64,000 bases of DNA from NORP233 sp050186825 (GCA_050186825.1 JBFWYD010000055.1:8577-72576), one strand, 5' to 3'; shown: positions 54,950 through 64,000, counted from the first letter of the stretch. The notes: generated by a model not told the origin, from the letters alone. Program-made: numbers and translations.

Positions 54950-57460
54950 TTGCAGCCGCCGTCGGATCAGACCCGCTGGGACGAGGCGACGAACGCCGGG
55001 GCTGGGCCTCCGGCGCCGGGGCCCACGCATGCCGCCCCGCGTGACGCGACCTGGTACTCCGCCGGCCCCTCGCAGGGTGCCACCTACGGCGGCGTCGGGG
55101 CCCCCGACGCGACGGTCCCCCCCCAGGGGTCGCGGGGGGCGCAGCCGAGCCCCGACCTGACCTGGGCTTCGCGGCAGCCGCAGGCGCAGACCGTCTCGCC
55201 CGACGCGACCCAGTGGAGCCAGGGGGGGAGCGGGACCGGGCCTCAGCTGCGCGGGGCGGCGACGCCGGTCGCGGTCGGGGCGCAGCTCGGGCCCTATCGC
55301 CTGGACGCGCTGCTCGGGCAGGGCGGGATGGGCGCGGTGTATCGGGCCTGGGACCTGAGCGCCGGGCGCTGGGTCGCGCTCAAGGTGATCACCGGGATCA
55401 TGGACGATGGCGACCTCGAGCGCTTCCGCCGCGAGGGGCAGCTCGCGGCCCGGCTGCGGCATCCCGGGATCGTGGGCGTGCACGCCTTCGGCGAGCACCA
55501 GGGCGTCCCCTACCTGGCGACCGAGCTGGTCGAGGGCGCGCGCACCCTGACGCAGGGCCTGCGCGAGCCGGACCTCGGGCAGAAGCTCGGCTGGATCCTC
55601 GAGGCCGCGCGCGCCCTGGGGCACGCCCACGGGCTGGGCGTGGTGCATCGCGACGTCAAGCCGGACAACGTGCTGATCGACGCCGCGGGCCGCGCGCGGG
55701 TGGCCGACTTCGGGCTGGCCGCCTCGCGCGACCTCGATCGCCTGACCCACACCGGGGCCTTCCTGGGCACGCCCGCCTACGTGCCGCCCGAGCAGGGCCG
55801 GAGCGGCGTGCTGCACCCGACGATGGACGTGTGGGCCCTGGGCGTGATGCTCTACGAGGCGCTCACGGGGCGGCGCCCCTTCGCGGGCACCTCGCTGCCG
55901 GCCCTCCTGCTCCAGATCGCGCATCACCAGCCCGACGCTCCGCGCGCGATCGACCCCAGCGTCTCGCCCTCGCTCGAGGCGGTGTGCCTGCGCGCGCTGG
56001 CCAAGGAGCCCGAGGATCGCTACCAGGACGGCGACGCCTTCGCGGACGACCTCGAGCGGGCCCTGGCCGGCGAGCGGGTCGAGGGCGCGCCGGGCGGCGG
56101 GCGCGGGAGGGTGGCGCTCCTCGCCGCGGCGCTGCTGCTCGTCGTCGGCGGGCTCGGGTTGACCTTCGTGTTGACCCGCCGCGGCGCGGGCGAGCCGGCC
56201 GAGGCGGCGCAGGCCTCGCCGGACGCCTCCGCGGCGGCCGCGGCGCGGGCGGCGGCCGCGGCCGCGCGCGCCGAGGCCCGCCGGGCCGACGAGCGCTGGA
56301 CGGCGCTCCCTCCGCCGAGCTCGCCCCTGGCGCGTACCATCGCGCTCGAGGCCTTCCTGGCCGGCTTCCCGCAGCACCGCCGCGCGGAGCGCGCGCGCCG
56401 CGAGCTCGAGTCGCAGTGGCTCCAGCAGCCCCTGGCCACGCTGTCTCATTTCTCGGGGCCCCTCGTCCAGGGCCGGGTCGTCGTGGGCGCGCTGCTGGGG
56501 CCGCGGACCTACCTCAGCTCGAGCACGGACGGCACGATCAAGTGGTGGGACCTCGACCGGCCGGCCGAGGCCAAGAAGTCGTGGAACACGCCGCGCGACG
56601 CCAGCGGCGTCTCGCAGCCCTTCGACGCCCTGCTGGTCACCCGCGGCGGTCGGGTGGTGGGCTCCCACGAGGACAACCTGATCCTGTTCCCCGAGGGGCT
56701 GACCCTCGGGATGGAGCAGCCCCAGTGCATAGGCGTCCAGGCCGGCGCGACCAACAAGGCCTTCGCGGTCCATCCCTCCCGCGAGGAGGTGGTCGTGGGC
56801 GGCTACGCGCGGGTCGCGATCCGCTTCGACCTGGAGCACCCGGAGCGGAAGCCGCTGCGCTACTACCCCGACCTCCCGGCCCGCCAGGAGCGCGAGCTGT
56901 GGGCCGTGGCGATCTCGCCCGACGGCAAGCGCCTGGCCACGGCCTGCGGCGACATCCAGGTCGCGGGCAGCCCGGAGAACCGGCTGCGCCTGTGGGACCT
57001 CGAGCGCGGCGCGGAGCTCGCCGTGCTGCGCACCGACCAGCCGGTGACCTGCCTGGCCTGGTCCCCCGACGGCCGCCGCCTGGCGGCCGGCACGATCATG
57101 CCCGGCCGCCTGCTCCTCTACGACGCCGACCTCGCGCCCGCGGGCGAGCTGATCGACGAGTCCCAGAGGCACGAGAGCGCGCTGACCCAGCGCTCGGCCC
57201 ACGCCGCCAACGCCCTGGTCCGTGGCCTGGTCTGGAGCGCCGACGGCGAGCGCCTGTTCTCCTCGTGCGACCTCCCGACCGAGGGCGCGGGCGACCTGCG
57301 CGCCTGGGACCCCGACGCCAAGCGCCCCCTGCTGCGCGCCAGCCCCCGCCAACCCGCGGGCGTGTTCGGCCTGGCGCTCACGCCCGACGGCCGCCGCCTG
57401 ATCGCCGCGATGGGCGACGGCACGGTCCAGGTGTGGCTCGGGGACGTGCGGCCGCGATGA
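54950..57460 (+). CDS. Ser/Thr protein kinase with WD40-type C-terminal domain
   Basis: 836 aa from the TTG at 54950; reading from the GTG at 54851 would add a tail encoded by the hexamer array. The N-terminal ~112 residues carry repeated D-(A/L)-T motifs (DEATN, DATWYS, DATVPP, DLTWAS, DATQWS). Kinase at ~114-395: GQGGMGAVY, K145, H233-R-D235, D253-F-G, GTPAYVPPE. A membrane helix (VALLAAALLLVVGGLGLTFV), an Ala-rich linker, and a WD40-like beta-propeller follow (TYLSSSTDGTIKWWDLDR, LAWSPDGRRLAAG, GVFGLALTPDGRRL). The downstream lipoprotein overlaps it by 4 nt. Confidence 0.9.
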   Translation: MQPPSDQTRWDEATNAGAGPPAPGPTHAAPRDATWYSAGPSQGATYGGVGAPDATVPPQGSRGAQPSPDLTWASRQPQAQTVSPDATQWSQGGSGTGPQLRGAATPVAVGAQLGPYRLDALLGQGGMGAVYRAWDLSAGRWVALKVITGIMDDGDLERFRREGQLAARLRHPGIVGVHAFGEHQGVPYLATELVEGARTLTQGLREPDLGQKLGWILEAARALGHAHGLGVVHRDVKPDNVLIDAAGRARVADFGLAASRDLDRLTHTGAFLGTPAYVPPEQGRSGVLHPTMDVWALGVMLYEALTGRRPFAGTSLPALLLQIAHHQPDAPRAIDPSVSPSLEAVCLRALAKEPEDRYQDGDAFADDLERALAGERVEGAPGGGRGRVALLAAALLLVVGGLGLTFVLTRRGAGEPAEAAQASPDASAAAAARAAAAAARAEARRADERWTALPPPSSPLARTIALEAFLAGFPQHRRAERARRELESQWLQQPLATLSHFSGPLVQGRVVVGALLGPRTYLSSSTDGTIKWWDLDRPAEAKKSWNTPRDASGVSQPFDALLVTRGGRVVGSHEDNLILFPEGLTLGMEQPQCIGVQAGATNKAFAVHPSREEVVVGGYARVAIRFDLEHPERKPLRYYPDLPARQERELWAVAISPDGKRLATACGDIQVAGSPENRLRLWDLERGAELAVLRTDQPVTCLAWSPDGRRLAAGTIMPGRLLLYDADLAPAGELIDESQRHESALTQRSAHAANALVRGLVWSADGERLFSSCDLPTEGAGDLRAWDPDAKRPLLRASPRQPAGVFGLALTPDGRRLIAAMGDGTVQVWLGDVRPR

Positions 57461-57771
57461 GGTCGCGCCTCGTGCTGGCTTGCTTGCTGGCCGGCCTGGT
57501 CGCCTGCCAGTCCTCGCCGGTCGGGGCCGGCGCGTTGCCGCGCGAGCGGCGACCGCCGCTGAAGGTGCGGCGCTACGCCACCGAGCGCTGGTGCCATCGC
57601 TGCCGCCTGACCCTCGTCTACCGCTGCCCTCCCGAGGCGAGGGGCGCGCTGGCCTGTGGCCGCTGCGGCTCGCTCCTCGAGAGCGGAGAGTGGATGCCTG
57701 TCGAGTGCCATGAGCGCTGGGCCTTCGACTTCCAGGGGGCTGAGGGTCGTGTCGCGCTCAGGAAGCCGTGA
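57457..57771 (+). CDS. Small zinc-ribbon lipoprotein
   Basis: 104 aa. The ATG overlaps the kinase stop (ATGA). Lipoprotein signal with the lipobox LVAC (Cys17). The mature protein has four Cys in WCHRCRLTLVYRCP and LACGRCGSL, spaced like a zinc ribbon, and a closing WAFDFQGAEGRVAL. Function is unknown. Coupling to the WD40 kinase suggests it could act outside the membrane alongside the kinase's propeller domain. Confidence 0.75.
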   Translation: MRSRLVLACLLAGLVACQSSPVGAGALPRERRPPLKVRRYATERWCHRCRLTLVYRCPPEARGALACGRCGSLLESGEWMPVECHERWAFDFQGAEGRVALRKP

Positions 57772-57777
57772 GGCTGG

Positions 57778-57860
57778 TCGTGCTCGTGATCGGCATCGTG
57801 GTCGGAGTCGGGTCGCGATTACGTCCACGCTCACGTCGACGATCACGATCACGAGCACGA
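57778..57860. terminator. GTGCTC-type hairpin between convergent genes
   Basis: TCGTGCTCGTGATCG (57778-57792) pairs perfectly with 57846-57860 (CGATCACGAGCACGA), 15 bp around a 53-nt centre. It lies between the lipoprotein stop (57771) and the stop of the WD40 kinase gene on the other strand (57907). It has the same composition and setting as the hairpin at 46973-47100. Confidence 0.5.
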
Positions 57861-57906
57861 GCACGAGCACGGAAGCTGCTGACAGCCCATCAAGGGGTCG
57901 ACGCTG

Positions 57907-60900
57907 TTACTTCCTGGCGGGCGGGAGCGGGCGGCGCAGGATGCGGCCGTCGCCGCAGCCGAGGAGCACGGCGTCGGGGGTGAGGGCGGCGCGCAGGATC
58001 GTCTCGTCGTGCAGCCAGGAGGCCGTGGGGCGGAGGGTCTCGAGGTCCCACACGGTCACGTGGGCCGGCGCCCGGAAGGCGCTGGTGCCGGTGACCACGC
58101 GCTTGCGCGCCAGGTCCAGGGCGACCGCGTAGACGCCCGAGTCGCCGGGCGTGGACTCCGCGAGCTGCTCGCCCTGGAGGGACCACACCCGCAGCGTCTT
58201 GGCGCGGTCGCACCAGCCCAGCAGGCGGTCGGGGGCCGTGAACACCAGCCCGCGCACCGAGCCGCGCGGCTCGGGCTGCCAGCGGCGGGGCGCCTCGGCG
58301 CCGCTCGCGTCGAACAGGAACAGCTCGCCGCCCGAGTCCGCGGCCGCGACCCAGCGGCCGTCGGGGGAGGCGGCCAGGTCCTCGCCCTGGCGCCGGTCGA
58401 GGCGGCCGATGAGGCCCAGCTCGCGGCCGTCCTGGACCGCGAAGAAGCGGACCTGGCGGTCCCAGGTGGCCACGACCAGGCGCTCGCCGTCGGGGTGGAA
58501 GCGGAGCTCGGTCACGCCGCCGGACTTGGGCGGGGCGCAGAGATGCAGGCGGCGCCCGCTGGCGCGCTCCCACACGCCGAAGCTGCCGCGGGTGTCGCCC
58601 AGGGCCAGCAGGCGGCCGTCGGGGGAGAGCTCGAAGGTCGAGATGTCGTCGGGGTGGCGCAGGAGTGTGCGCAGCAGCGCGCCCGTGGCCGCATCGCGCT
58701 CCTCGACCAGGCCGTACTGGCTGGCCGAGAGCACCCTCCCGTCCGCGACCACCAGCCCGCGCACGCGCATCCGCGTGCGGCCGAGGAGCGTGCCCTCGAT
58801 GTCCTGCTCGCGTCGGAGCGCGACCGCGCAGCGCTCGAGGTAGACCGGTGAGGCCGCCCCGCGGGCGCGGGCCAGCGCCGCGAGGGCCGTGTCGCGCAGG
58901 CCGAGCTCCCAGGCGGTGTGCGCGCGCAGGAGCGCGGCCTCGCCCTCGGCGGCGGCGGGCAGGAGGGTCAGCGCGCTGCGCAGCGAGCCCTGGAGCGCGA
59001 GCCAGGCGGGCACGGCGTCGGGGCTGGCCGCGGCGGCCGCGCGCGCGGCCTCGGCCCGGCGCGCCAGGCCGAGGTCCCAGCGCTCGAGCTCGGCCCCGCC
59101 GGCCACGAGCACCTGCTCGCCCGCGGGGTCGGTGGCCAGGGCGCCGAGCGGGCCGAGGGTGCTCGTGAAGGAGCGGGCCTCCTCGAGGCCCGGGAGCGAC
59201 CACACCCGCCAGGTGCCGTCGGCCCCGGCCGAGAGCAGCTCGCGGCCGCCGGGCAGGACGCGCAGGGCGCTGATCGCGTCGCGATGCCCGCGGCGCTGGG
59301 CCAGCCGCTCGCCGCTGCTGCGGTCCCAGAGGGTGAGCTGGCCGTCGTCGTCGGCCGCGACCAGCTCGCGGCGGAGCAGCGCCAGGGCCGTGACCGGGCG
59401 CCCCTGGGCGTTCAAGGTCTTCGCGCGGCCTTGACTGGCGCGCAGCTCGACCGACCCGTCGGCGCGGCCGACCGCGGCCAGCTCGGCATCGGCGCCGAGC
59501 GCCAGGGCAGACACGCGCGGGCCGGCCGGGCCGCGGCCCAGCTCGGCGCCGCTGGCCAGGTCCAGGCGCCGGGTCGAGCCGTCGAGCAGGGCCACGATCG
59601 CCTGGGCCCCGTCGGGCGAGAGCGCGGCGGCGCTCAGCACCTCGTCCGCGCCGTCGGGGCCGCCGAGCGCCACGGTCGAGAGCGGGGTCAGGGTGCCAAC
59701 GTCCCACACCCGCACCCAGCCCTCGCGCCCGACGCTGACCAGGCGGCGCGCGTCGAGGAAGCCCGTCGCGAGCACGCCCTTGGTGTGCCAGCGCAGCTCC
59801 TCGAGCCGGCGCCCCAGCGGCGCGCTCCAGAGCGTGAGCCCGCCGTCCGCGGCGCCCGCCGCCGCGAGCAGCCCGTCGGGCCCGAGCGCGGCCGCGCTCA
59901 GGCGCGCGGGCTGCGGGGTCGGCCCGCGCCGCGGCTGCTCGCTGAGCGGGTCGCTCGGGACCTCGAAGCGCAGCGGCACGCGCCGCCGCTCGGCGCCGCT
60001 CCGCTGCAGGTCGCCCAGGCCCAGGTCCCACAGGCGCACGCGTCCGTCCCGCCCCGTGACCGCCACGCGGTCGCCGCTGGGGCTGACCGCCACCGCCAGC
60101 GCCGGGCCGGGGAGCGAGAGCTCGCGGACCGGCGTGGGCCGGGTCGGTAGCTCCTTGTCGTCGGCCTCGACCGGGGTCTCGAGCTTCCACTCGAGCAGGC
60201 GCGCGTCGAGGCCCACCGAGAGCAGGCGGTCGCCCACGGGCGCGTAGGCCAGGCCCGTGACCGGCGCGCGATGCCCCTCGAGCCGGTGGTAGGGGATGAA
60301 GTTGTTGAGCTTCTTGTTGAAGGCCCACACCTGGGCCTCGCGGCCGACCGCGAAGGAGATCCGGCTGCCCGTCCCCTCGGGCGAATGGACCATGGCGCGC
60401 AGCGGCTCCGCGGGCGGGCTGAGCCGCCCGCGGCCGGTGTAGTCCCAGTGCACGCTCCCCGAGCGGTTCCACCACACCAGCCGGCCCGCGCGGTCGGCCG
60501 AGAAGGCGTAGCGCGGGCTCGGGGTCAGGAAGGCGCTCTCGACCGGGGCAGTGTGCGGGAGCTGGACCTGCTCCTTGCCCGTCGCGGCGTCCCACAGCCG
60601 CACCGTGCCGTCCTCGCCGGCGCTGATCAGGGTCAGCCCCTCGTAGTCCGCGTCCACTGCGAGGATGGGCCCCTTGTGGCCGCGCAGCTCGCGCGCGGGC
60701 CCGCCGTCGAGGGGGACCAGGTGCAGCACGCCCGCGTCGCCCGCGACCGCCACCCAGCTCCCGACCGGCGACACGCACAGGTCGCGCAGCGGGCCGAGCC
60801 CCTGGGCGAGCAGCGGGCGCGTGGGGTCGGGGCAGCCGGCCTGGGCGTCCCAGAGCCGGAGCGCGCCGTCCGCGCCGCAGGTGGCCAGCCGCCCGTCCGT

Positions 60901-62895
60901 GAGGAAGGCCGCCGCCCGCGCCTCGCCGGTGTGGCCCGCGAGCTCGAACAGCGGCTCGGGCGAGGCGCCGGCCGCCTCGAGCAGGCCGAGCTCGGCCGGC
61001 GTGGTCGGGCGCGCGAGCTTGGCGTAGAGCGCGCGCGCCTCGCGGTAGCGGGCGCGAGCCTCGCTCCAGCGCGAGGTCGAGCCGAGCGCGTGGGCGTGCG
61101 CCACGAGCCCGTCCGCGTAGCGGCGCTCGGCCTCGACGCGCGCCCGCTCGGCGTCGACGCGCGCGCGCTGGGCCGCCTCGCGCTCGGCCTCGGCGACCTC
61201 CTGGGCCCGGCGGGCGCGGTCGGCCTGCTCGGCCGTGCGCCGCTGCTCGGCGCTGATCAGGAGCAGCCCCACGCCGAGGCCGACCACGATGGTGCCCAGG
61301 GCCGCGCCGAGGCCCAGCCGCAGCGCGCGCGCCGCCCGCGCCGCGCGCTCGAGCTCGGCCCGCGCCGCCTCGACCTCGGTCCGGAGCGCCTGCCCCTCGG
61401 CGTCGCCCTCCTCGAGCCGGGCCAGCTGCGCCTCGGCCAGGCCCAGGTCTCCGCCCTCGAGCGCAGCCCGCGCGTAGGCCAGGCGCGCCGCGCGCCGCCC
61501 GCGCGCCGCGGCCTCGTTCTCGCCCCAGAGCACGAGCGCCTGGCCGAAGCCCGCGATCGCCTCGCCCAGGTCCGTGTAGAGCTGGCTCCGCTCCTGACCC
61601 ATCCGCTCCTGGCCCATCCTCGCCTGGTCTGGGGCGCCCGCGCCGCAGCGCGCGAGCAGCGCGCTCGCCGCGTCCGTCACCACCAGGCTCTCGCGGTGCT
61701 TGAGGAAGCCCTGCAGCGCGTCGCGCAGCTCGAGCGCGCTCGCGTAGCGCTCGCTCGGCTCCTTGGCCATGGCACGGCGGCAGATCGTCGCCAGCTCCTC
61801 GGGGACCTCGGGGCCGAAACGCGGCGGGTCGCTCTTGAGCGCGCGCGTCAGCACGCCCTTGATCGTCTCGGCGTGATGCGGCGGCTTGCCGTCCAGGACC
61901 TCGAACAGGATCGCCCCCAGCAGGTAGACGTCGGTCCAGGGGCCAAGGTCCTCGCCGCGGCCCTCCGCCAGCTCGGGCGGCATGTAGGCGGGCGTGCCGC
62001 AGGGATGGCGCAGGCTGGTCTTGTGGGGGATGGGGCTGTCGGGGTCGGGCGCGGCGTCGATGTCCACGGCCAGGCCCCAGTCCATCACCAGGACCTCGCC
62101 GAACTCGCCGAGCATCACGTTCGGCGGCTTGAGGTCGTTGTGGATCAGCCCGCGGCTGTGGGCGAAGGCCACCGCGTTGCTGACCTGGATCAGGACGTCG
62201 AGGTGCCCCTCGAGCCCGAAGTCGCGCGCGCGGTCCTGGTCCTCGGGCGTGCGCGGGTGGAGCAGCTTGCTCCAGGGCACGCCGTCGACGAGCTTCATGG
62301 CCAGGACGGCCTCGCCGTCGGGCGCGAAGCCGAGGTCGTAGACCGGGACCACGTTGGGGTGGTCGAGGCGCCCGTTGACCACGGCCTCGGCGAGGAAGCG
62401 CCGGCGCGAGCCCTCGTCGTCGCGCTTGCGCCGCAGCCGCTTGAGCGCCACGTCGCGCTGGAGGCTGCCCTGGCGCGCGCGGTAGACCACCCCCATCCCG
62501 CCGCGGCCGATCACCTCCTGGATCGAGTAGACGGGCGCCGCGGCGGGCTGCGGCAAGGCCTCGGGCGGGAGGTCGCGCGTGGCGAGCTCCCCCTCGATCA
62601 TGGTCTCGTCGTGCGCCCCGAGGTCGCCGGACGACCCGCTGCTGGGCTGGCCCGCGCAGGAGCTGGGGGGCGGCTCGAACAGGGTCTCGCGCGTGGCGTC
62701 GCCGTCGAGGGTCATCGAGGGCAGCGCCAGGCCGGAGCCCGCGCCCGCCGACGGCGGCGCCAGGGGCTGGAAGGTGTGGGTGAAGTCCGCTCCGGCCGCG
62801 CCCGCGAGCTGAATGGTCTCCGCCCACACGCCCTCGATGGACGACTCGTCGTCCGGGCGGGACGGCAGCGCGAGGTCCTCGTCCTCGGTGTCCAT
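57907..62895 (-). CDS. Large Ser/Thr kinase with WD40 propellers
   Basis: 1662 aa. N-terminal ~120-residue acidic/Pro-rich lead, kinase at ~122-400: GRGGMGVVYRAR, K152, H252-N-D254 where H-R-D is expected, D272-W-G (the DWG variant is common in planctomycete kinases), CGTPAYMPPE. A membrane helix (~515-540), then a charged coiled coil (EQADRARRAQEVAEAEREAAQRARVD), and about 1000 residues of WD40-like repeats (LRLWDAQAG, VRLWDAATGK, LTLWSAPLGR, LTLWDRSSGE, WRVWSLPGLE), enough for two propellers. The WD40 part would lie outside the membrane. HND retains the catalytic Asp, so activity is possible. Confidence 0.9.
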   Translation of the reverse strand: MDTEDEDLALPSRPDDESSIEGVWAETIQLAGAAGADFTHTFQPLAPPSAGAGSGLALPSMTLDGDATRETLFEPPPSSCAGQPSSGSSGDLGAHDETMIEGELATRDLPPEALPQPAAAPVYSIQEVIGRGGMGVVYRARQGSLQRDVALKRLRRKRDDEGSRRRFLAEAVVNGRLDHPNVVPVYDLGFAPDGEAVLAMKLVDGVPWSKLLHPRTPEDQDRARDFGLEGHLDVLIQVSNAVAFAHSRGLIHNDLKPPNVMLGEFGEVLVMDWGLAVDIDAAPDPDSPIPHKTSLRHPCGTPAYMPPELAEGRGEDLGPWTDVYLLGAILFEVLDGKPPHHAETIKGVLTRALKSDPPRFGPEVPEELATICRRAMAKEPSERYASALELRDALQGFLKHRESLVVTDAASALLARCGAGAPDQARMGQERMGQERSQLYTDLGEAIAGFGQALVLWGENEAAARGRRAARLAYARAALEGGDLGLAEAQLARLEEGDAEGQALRTEVEAARAELERAARAARALRLGLGAALGTIVVGLGVGLLLISAEQRRTAEQADRARRAQEVAEAEREAAQRARVDAERARVEAERRYADGLVAHAHALGSTSRWSEARARYREARALYAKLARPTTPAELGLLEAAGASPEPLFELAGHTGEARAAAFLTDGRLATCGADGALRLWDAQAGCPDPTRPLLAQGLGPLRDLCVSPVGSWVAVAGDAGVLHLVPLDGGPARELRGHKGPILAVDADYEGLTLISAGEDGTVRLWDAATGKEQVQLPHTAPVESAFLTPSPRYAFSADRAGRLVWWNRSGSVHWDYTGRGRLSPPAEPLRAMVHSPEGTGSRISFAVGREAQVWAFNKKLNNFIPYHRLEGHRAPVTGLAYAPVGDRLLSVGLDARLLEWKLETPVEADDKELPTRPTPVRELSLPGPALAVAVSPSGDRVAVTGRDGRVRLWDLGLGDLQRSGAERRRVPLRFEVPSDPLSEQPRRGPTPQPARLSAAALGPDGLLAAAGAADGGLTLWSAPLGRRLEELRWHTKGVLATGFLDARRLVSVGREGWVRVWDVGTLTPLSTVALGGPDGADEVLSAAALSPDGAQAIVALLDGSTRRLDLASGAELGRGPAGPRVSALALGADAELAAVGRADGSVELRASQGRAKTLNAQGRPVTALALLRRELVAADDDGQLTLWDRSSGERLAQRRGHRDAISALRVLPGGRELLSAGADGTWRVWSLPGLEEARSFTSTLGPLGALATDPAGEQVLVAGGAELERWDLGLARRAEAARAAAAASPDAVPAWLALQGSLRSALTLLPAAAEGEAALLRAHTAWELGLRDTALAALARARGAASPVYLERCAVALRREQDIEGTLLGRTRMRVRGLVVADGRVLSASQYGLVEERDAATGALLRTLLRHPDDISTFELSPDGRLLALGDTRGSFGVWERASGRRLHLCAPPKSGGVTELRFHPDGERLVVATWDRQVRFFAVQDGRELGLIGRLDRRQGEDLAASPDGRWVAAADSGGELFLFDASGAEAPRRWQPEPRGSVRGLVFTAPDRLLGWCDRAKTLRVWSLQGEQLAESTPGDSGVYAVALDLARKRVVTGTSAFRAPAHVTVWDLETLRPTASWLHDETILRAALTPDAVLLGCGDGRILRRPLPPARK

Positions 62896-62947
62896 GGGGC
62901 CGAGACTCTACTCCGTCCCGGGGCTGCCCGCGCCGGGCGGTCCGGGC

Positions 62948-63736
62948 CTACTCCCGGACCTCCTCGGCCCGCCGCTCGCGCCAGAGGTGGAGCTCGAGCT
63001 CGAGCTCGTCCGCGTAGTGGTAGAGCGCGCCGAGCACGGCCACCACGAAGTACCAGATCGCGACGAGCACCACGAGGAGGATGAGCAGCACCCCGCCCGC
63101 CTGGGCGGCGCGCGAGAGCGAGGCCAGGACCGCCAGGCCGCCCGCGAGCGCCAGCACGAGCACGTAGGCCCAGGTGGGGATCCGGCCGCGGATGTCCGCG
63201 GGAAGGTAGCGGCGCAGCCGCTGGAGCACCGAGAGCCCGAAGGCGCTGGCCGGGAGCAGCGCCGAGATGGCGAAGCCCCACAGGGTCCAGAGCGACGCGT
63301 TGCGCAGCGTCCTGCCGAGCGCGTGCATGGCGCCCGAGACCCCGCGCCCGCGCAGGAGCGCGTCCACGTAGGAGTACTCCAGCCCGACCAGGAGCAGCCC
63401 GAGCGCGGCCGCCAGCGCGGCCAGGGCGAAGGCCTCCAGGTCCTTGACGTTCGAGCCGGCCCGTCGCTCGGCCCAGAACTCGACCCAGGCCACCGGGATC
63501 GCGATCAGCCCGCCCAGCGCGCCGGCCAGCGCCCCGCGCACGCCGCCCGGGCTGCCGAGCAAGGCGAGCAGCGCGCCCAGGAGCAGGCCCCGCAGCAGCG
63601 AGCGCACGATCCGCCGCTGGTCCACGAGCGGCTCGTCCGGGCTGCGCAGCGGCCCGCGCGTCAGCCGGTCCAGGTAGCGCGTGTCGACCCGCGAGTCGTG
63701 CCCGGGGGTGCTCTCGTCCAGGTCGTCCTCGTCCAC
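62948..63736 (-). CDS. Multi-pass membrane protein of unknown function
   Basis: 262 aa. An acidic N-terminus (MDEDDLDESTPGHD), then about five hydrophobic segments (LLRGLLLGALLALLG, AFALAALAAALGLLLVGL, LWTLWGFAISALLPASAFGLSV, WAYVLVLALAGGLAVLASL, GVLLILLVVLVAIWYFVVAV) and a charged C-terminus. I do not recognise it. It is upstream of the large WD40 kinase on the same strand, 52 bp away. A hexamer array lies 45 bp upstream of its start. Confidence 0.65.
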   Translation of the reverse strand: MDEDDLDESTPGHDSRVDTRYLDRLTRGPLRSPDEPLVDQRRIVRSLLRGLLLGALLALLGSPGGVRGALAGALGGLIAIPVAWVEFWAERRAGSNVKDLEAFALAALAAALGLLLVGLEYSYVDALLRGRGVSGAMHALGRTLRNASLWTLWGFAISALLPASAFGLSVLQRLRRYLPADIRGRIPTWAYVLVLALAGGLAVLASLSRAAQAGGVLLILLVVLVAIWYFVVAVLGALYHYADELELELHLWRERRAEEVRE

Positions 63737-64000
63737 TTCAGGTCATGTTCCGGGTCGGACCCTCGGGGGTGCAAGAGGGCTCGGTCTCGGTCTCGGATTC
63801 GGACTCGGACTCGGACTCGGCCTCGGACTCGGTCTCGGATTCGGATTCGGACTCCCCGACCCTTCGCGCTCCTCTGTCGTCAACCGCGCTCCTTGAGAGT
63901 CGCGTCCCGTTCTGGTGGCTGAGCGTTGCCAGAGGGCCGGGGAGAGCCCGTGGACAGCCAACGCCCTCCCTCACCTCCAGCTCTGCAGCGGGGGCTTCCG
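63737..64000. other. Right-end gap with hexamer array
   Basis: No gene is supported to the window edge. It contains the 12-unit TCGGNN array (63781-63852) followed by decayed copies of the words seen in the 42-kb and 54-kb repeat elements (CCCTTCGCGCTCCTCTG, then TGAGCGTTGCC). Confidence 0.6.
63781..63852. repeat. Hexamer array, 12 units
   Basis: Twelve TCGG-started hexamers in a row, mostly TCGGAC, with TCGGTC, TCGGAT and TCGGCC variants. The same unit read on the other strand is NCCGAG, as in the 43-kb array. Confidence 0.88.

Noticed and set aside
54722..57352. 876-aa minus-strand frame opposite the WD40 kinase
   Set aside because: Antisense to a clear kinase and built of repetitive Arg/Pro/Gly; no motif supports it.
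57890..62827. 1645-aa minus-strand frame parallel to the WD40 kinase
   Set aside because: A frame shadow of the 57907-62895 gene; only the latter shows kinase and WD40 motifs.

Overview
The window is very GC-rich, codes densely on both strands and uses GTG, TTG and possibly CTG starts often. It holds five large Ser/Thr kinases (six kinase domains) fused to WD40, repeat-like or other C-terminal domains, plus a Rho factor with an Arg-rich N-terminus. This kinase-rich, repeat-rich style suggests a Planctomycetota chromosome; Myxococcota is the main alternative. The lineage is inferred from gene content only.

Bases 1 to about 14,355 look like one end of an integrated mobile element, probably a prophage or phage-like island that continues left of the window. 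At its left is a minus-strand run of five genes, each overlapping the next by 4 nt: ParB-like, Mom-like DNA modification, two Nu1-like terminase-small-subunit-type HTH proteins and an HNH endonuclease. Next come a degenerate gene, a repeat-rich segment with an IS21-type IstA that lacks IstB, an ArdA antirestriction protein, an unknown gene, a 32-bp perfect palindrome, a second ParB-like regulator with a partner, and a zinc-ribbon protein. The right end has an excisionase-like HTH gene, a tyrosine integrase, a two-gene unit whose products both look like PD-(D/E)XK nucleases, and finally tRNA-Gly(CCC). The tRNA's 3' end faces the element, so it is the likely attachment site. The element thus combines protection from restriction (Mom-like, ArdA) with a candidate defence module.

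From 14.4 to 35.9 kb the genes look chromosomal: an FMN reductase, a DJ-1/PfpI protein, an STM4012/STM4011 radical SAM pair (the STM4012 gene is frameshifted), a two-gene sensory system (PAS-GAF-PAS HisKA_2 kinase and a REC-PAS-HK-REC hybrid), a GT39-like membrane protein, an RlmL-like rRNA methyltransferase, a lipoprotein, rho, an M3 oligopeptidase, a SulP-STAS-cNMP transporter, and a coupled GT2, methyltransferase and membrane glycosyltransferase operon that probably makes a surface or lipid-linked glycan.

From 35.9 to 63.7 kb the region is dominated by Ser/Thr kinases. Between them lie a psd-pssA phosphatidylethanolamine operon, a coupled CarS-like/DUF3754 pair, the carbon-starvation transporter CstA and two unknown genes. 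The large gaps here (26.98-27.40, 42.67-43.49, 54.15-54.95, 63.74-64.0 kb) carry a family of composite non-coding repeats: NCCGAG hexamer arrays, inverted 42-bp and roughly 90-bp units, and tandem 46-bp units. Two gaps between convergent genes carry a different, GTGCTC-based hairpin.
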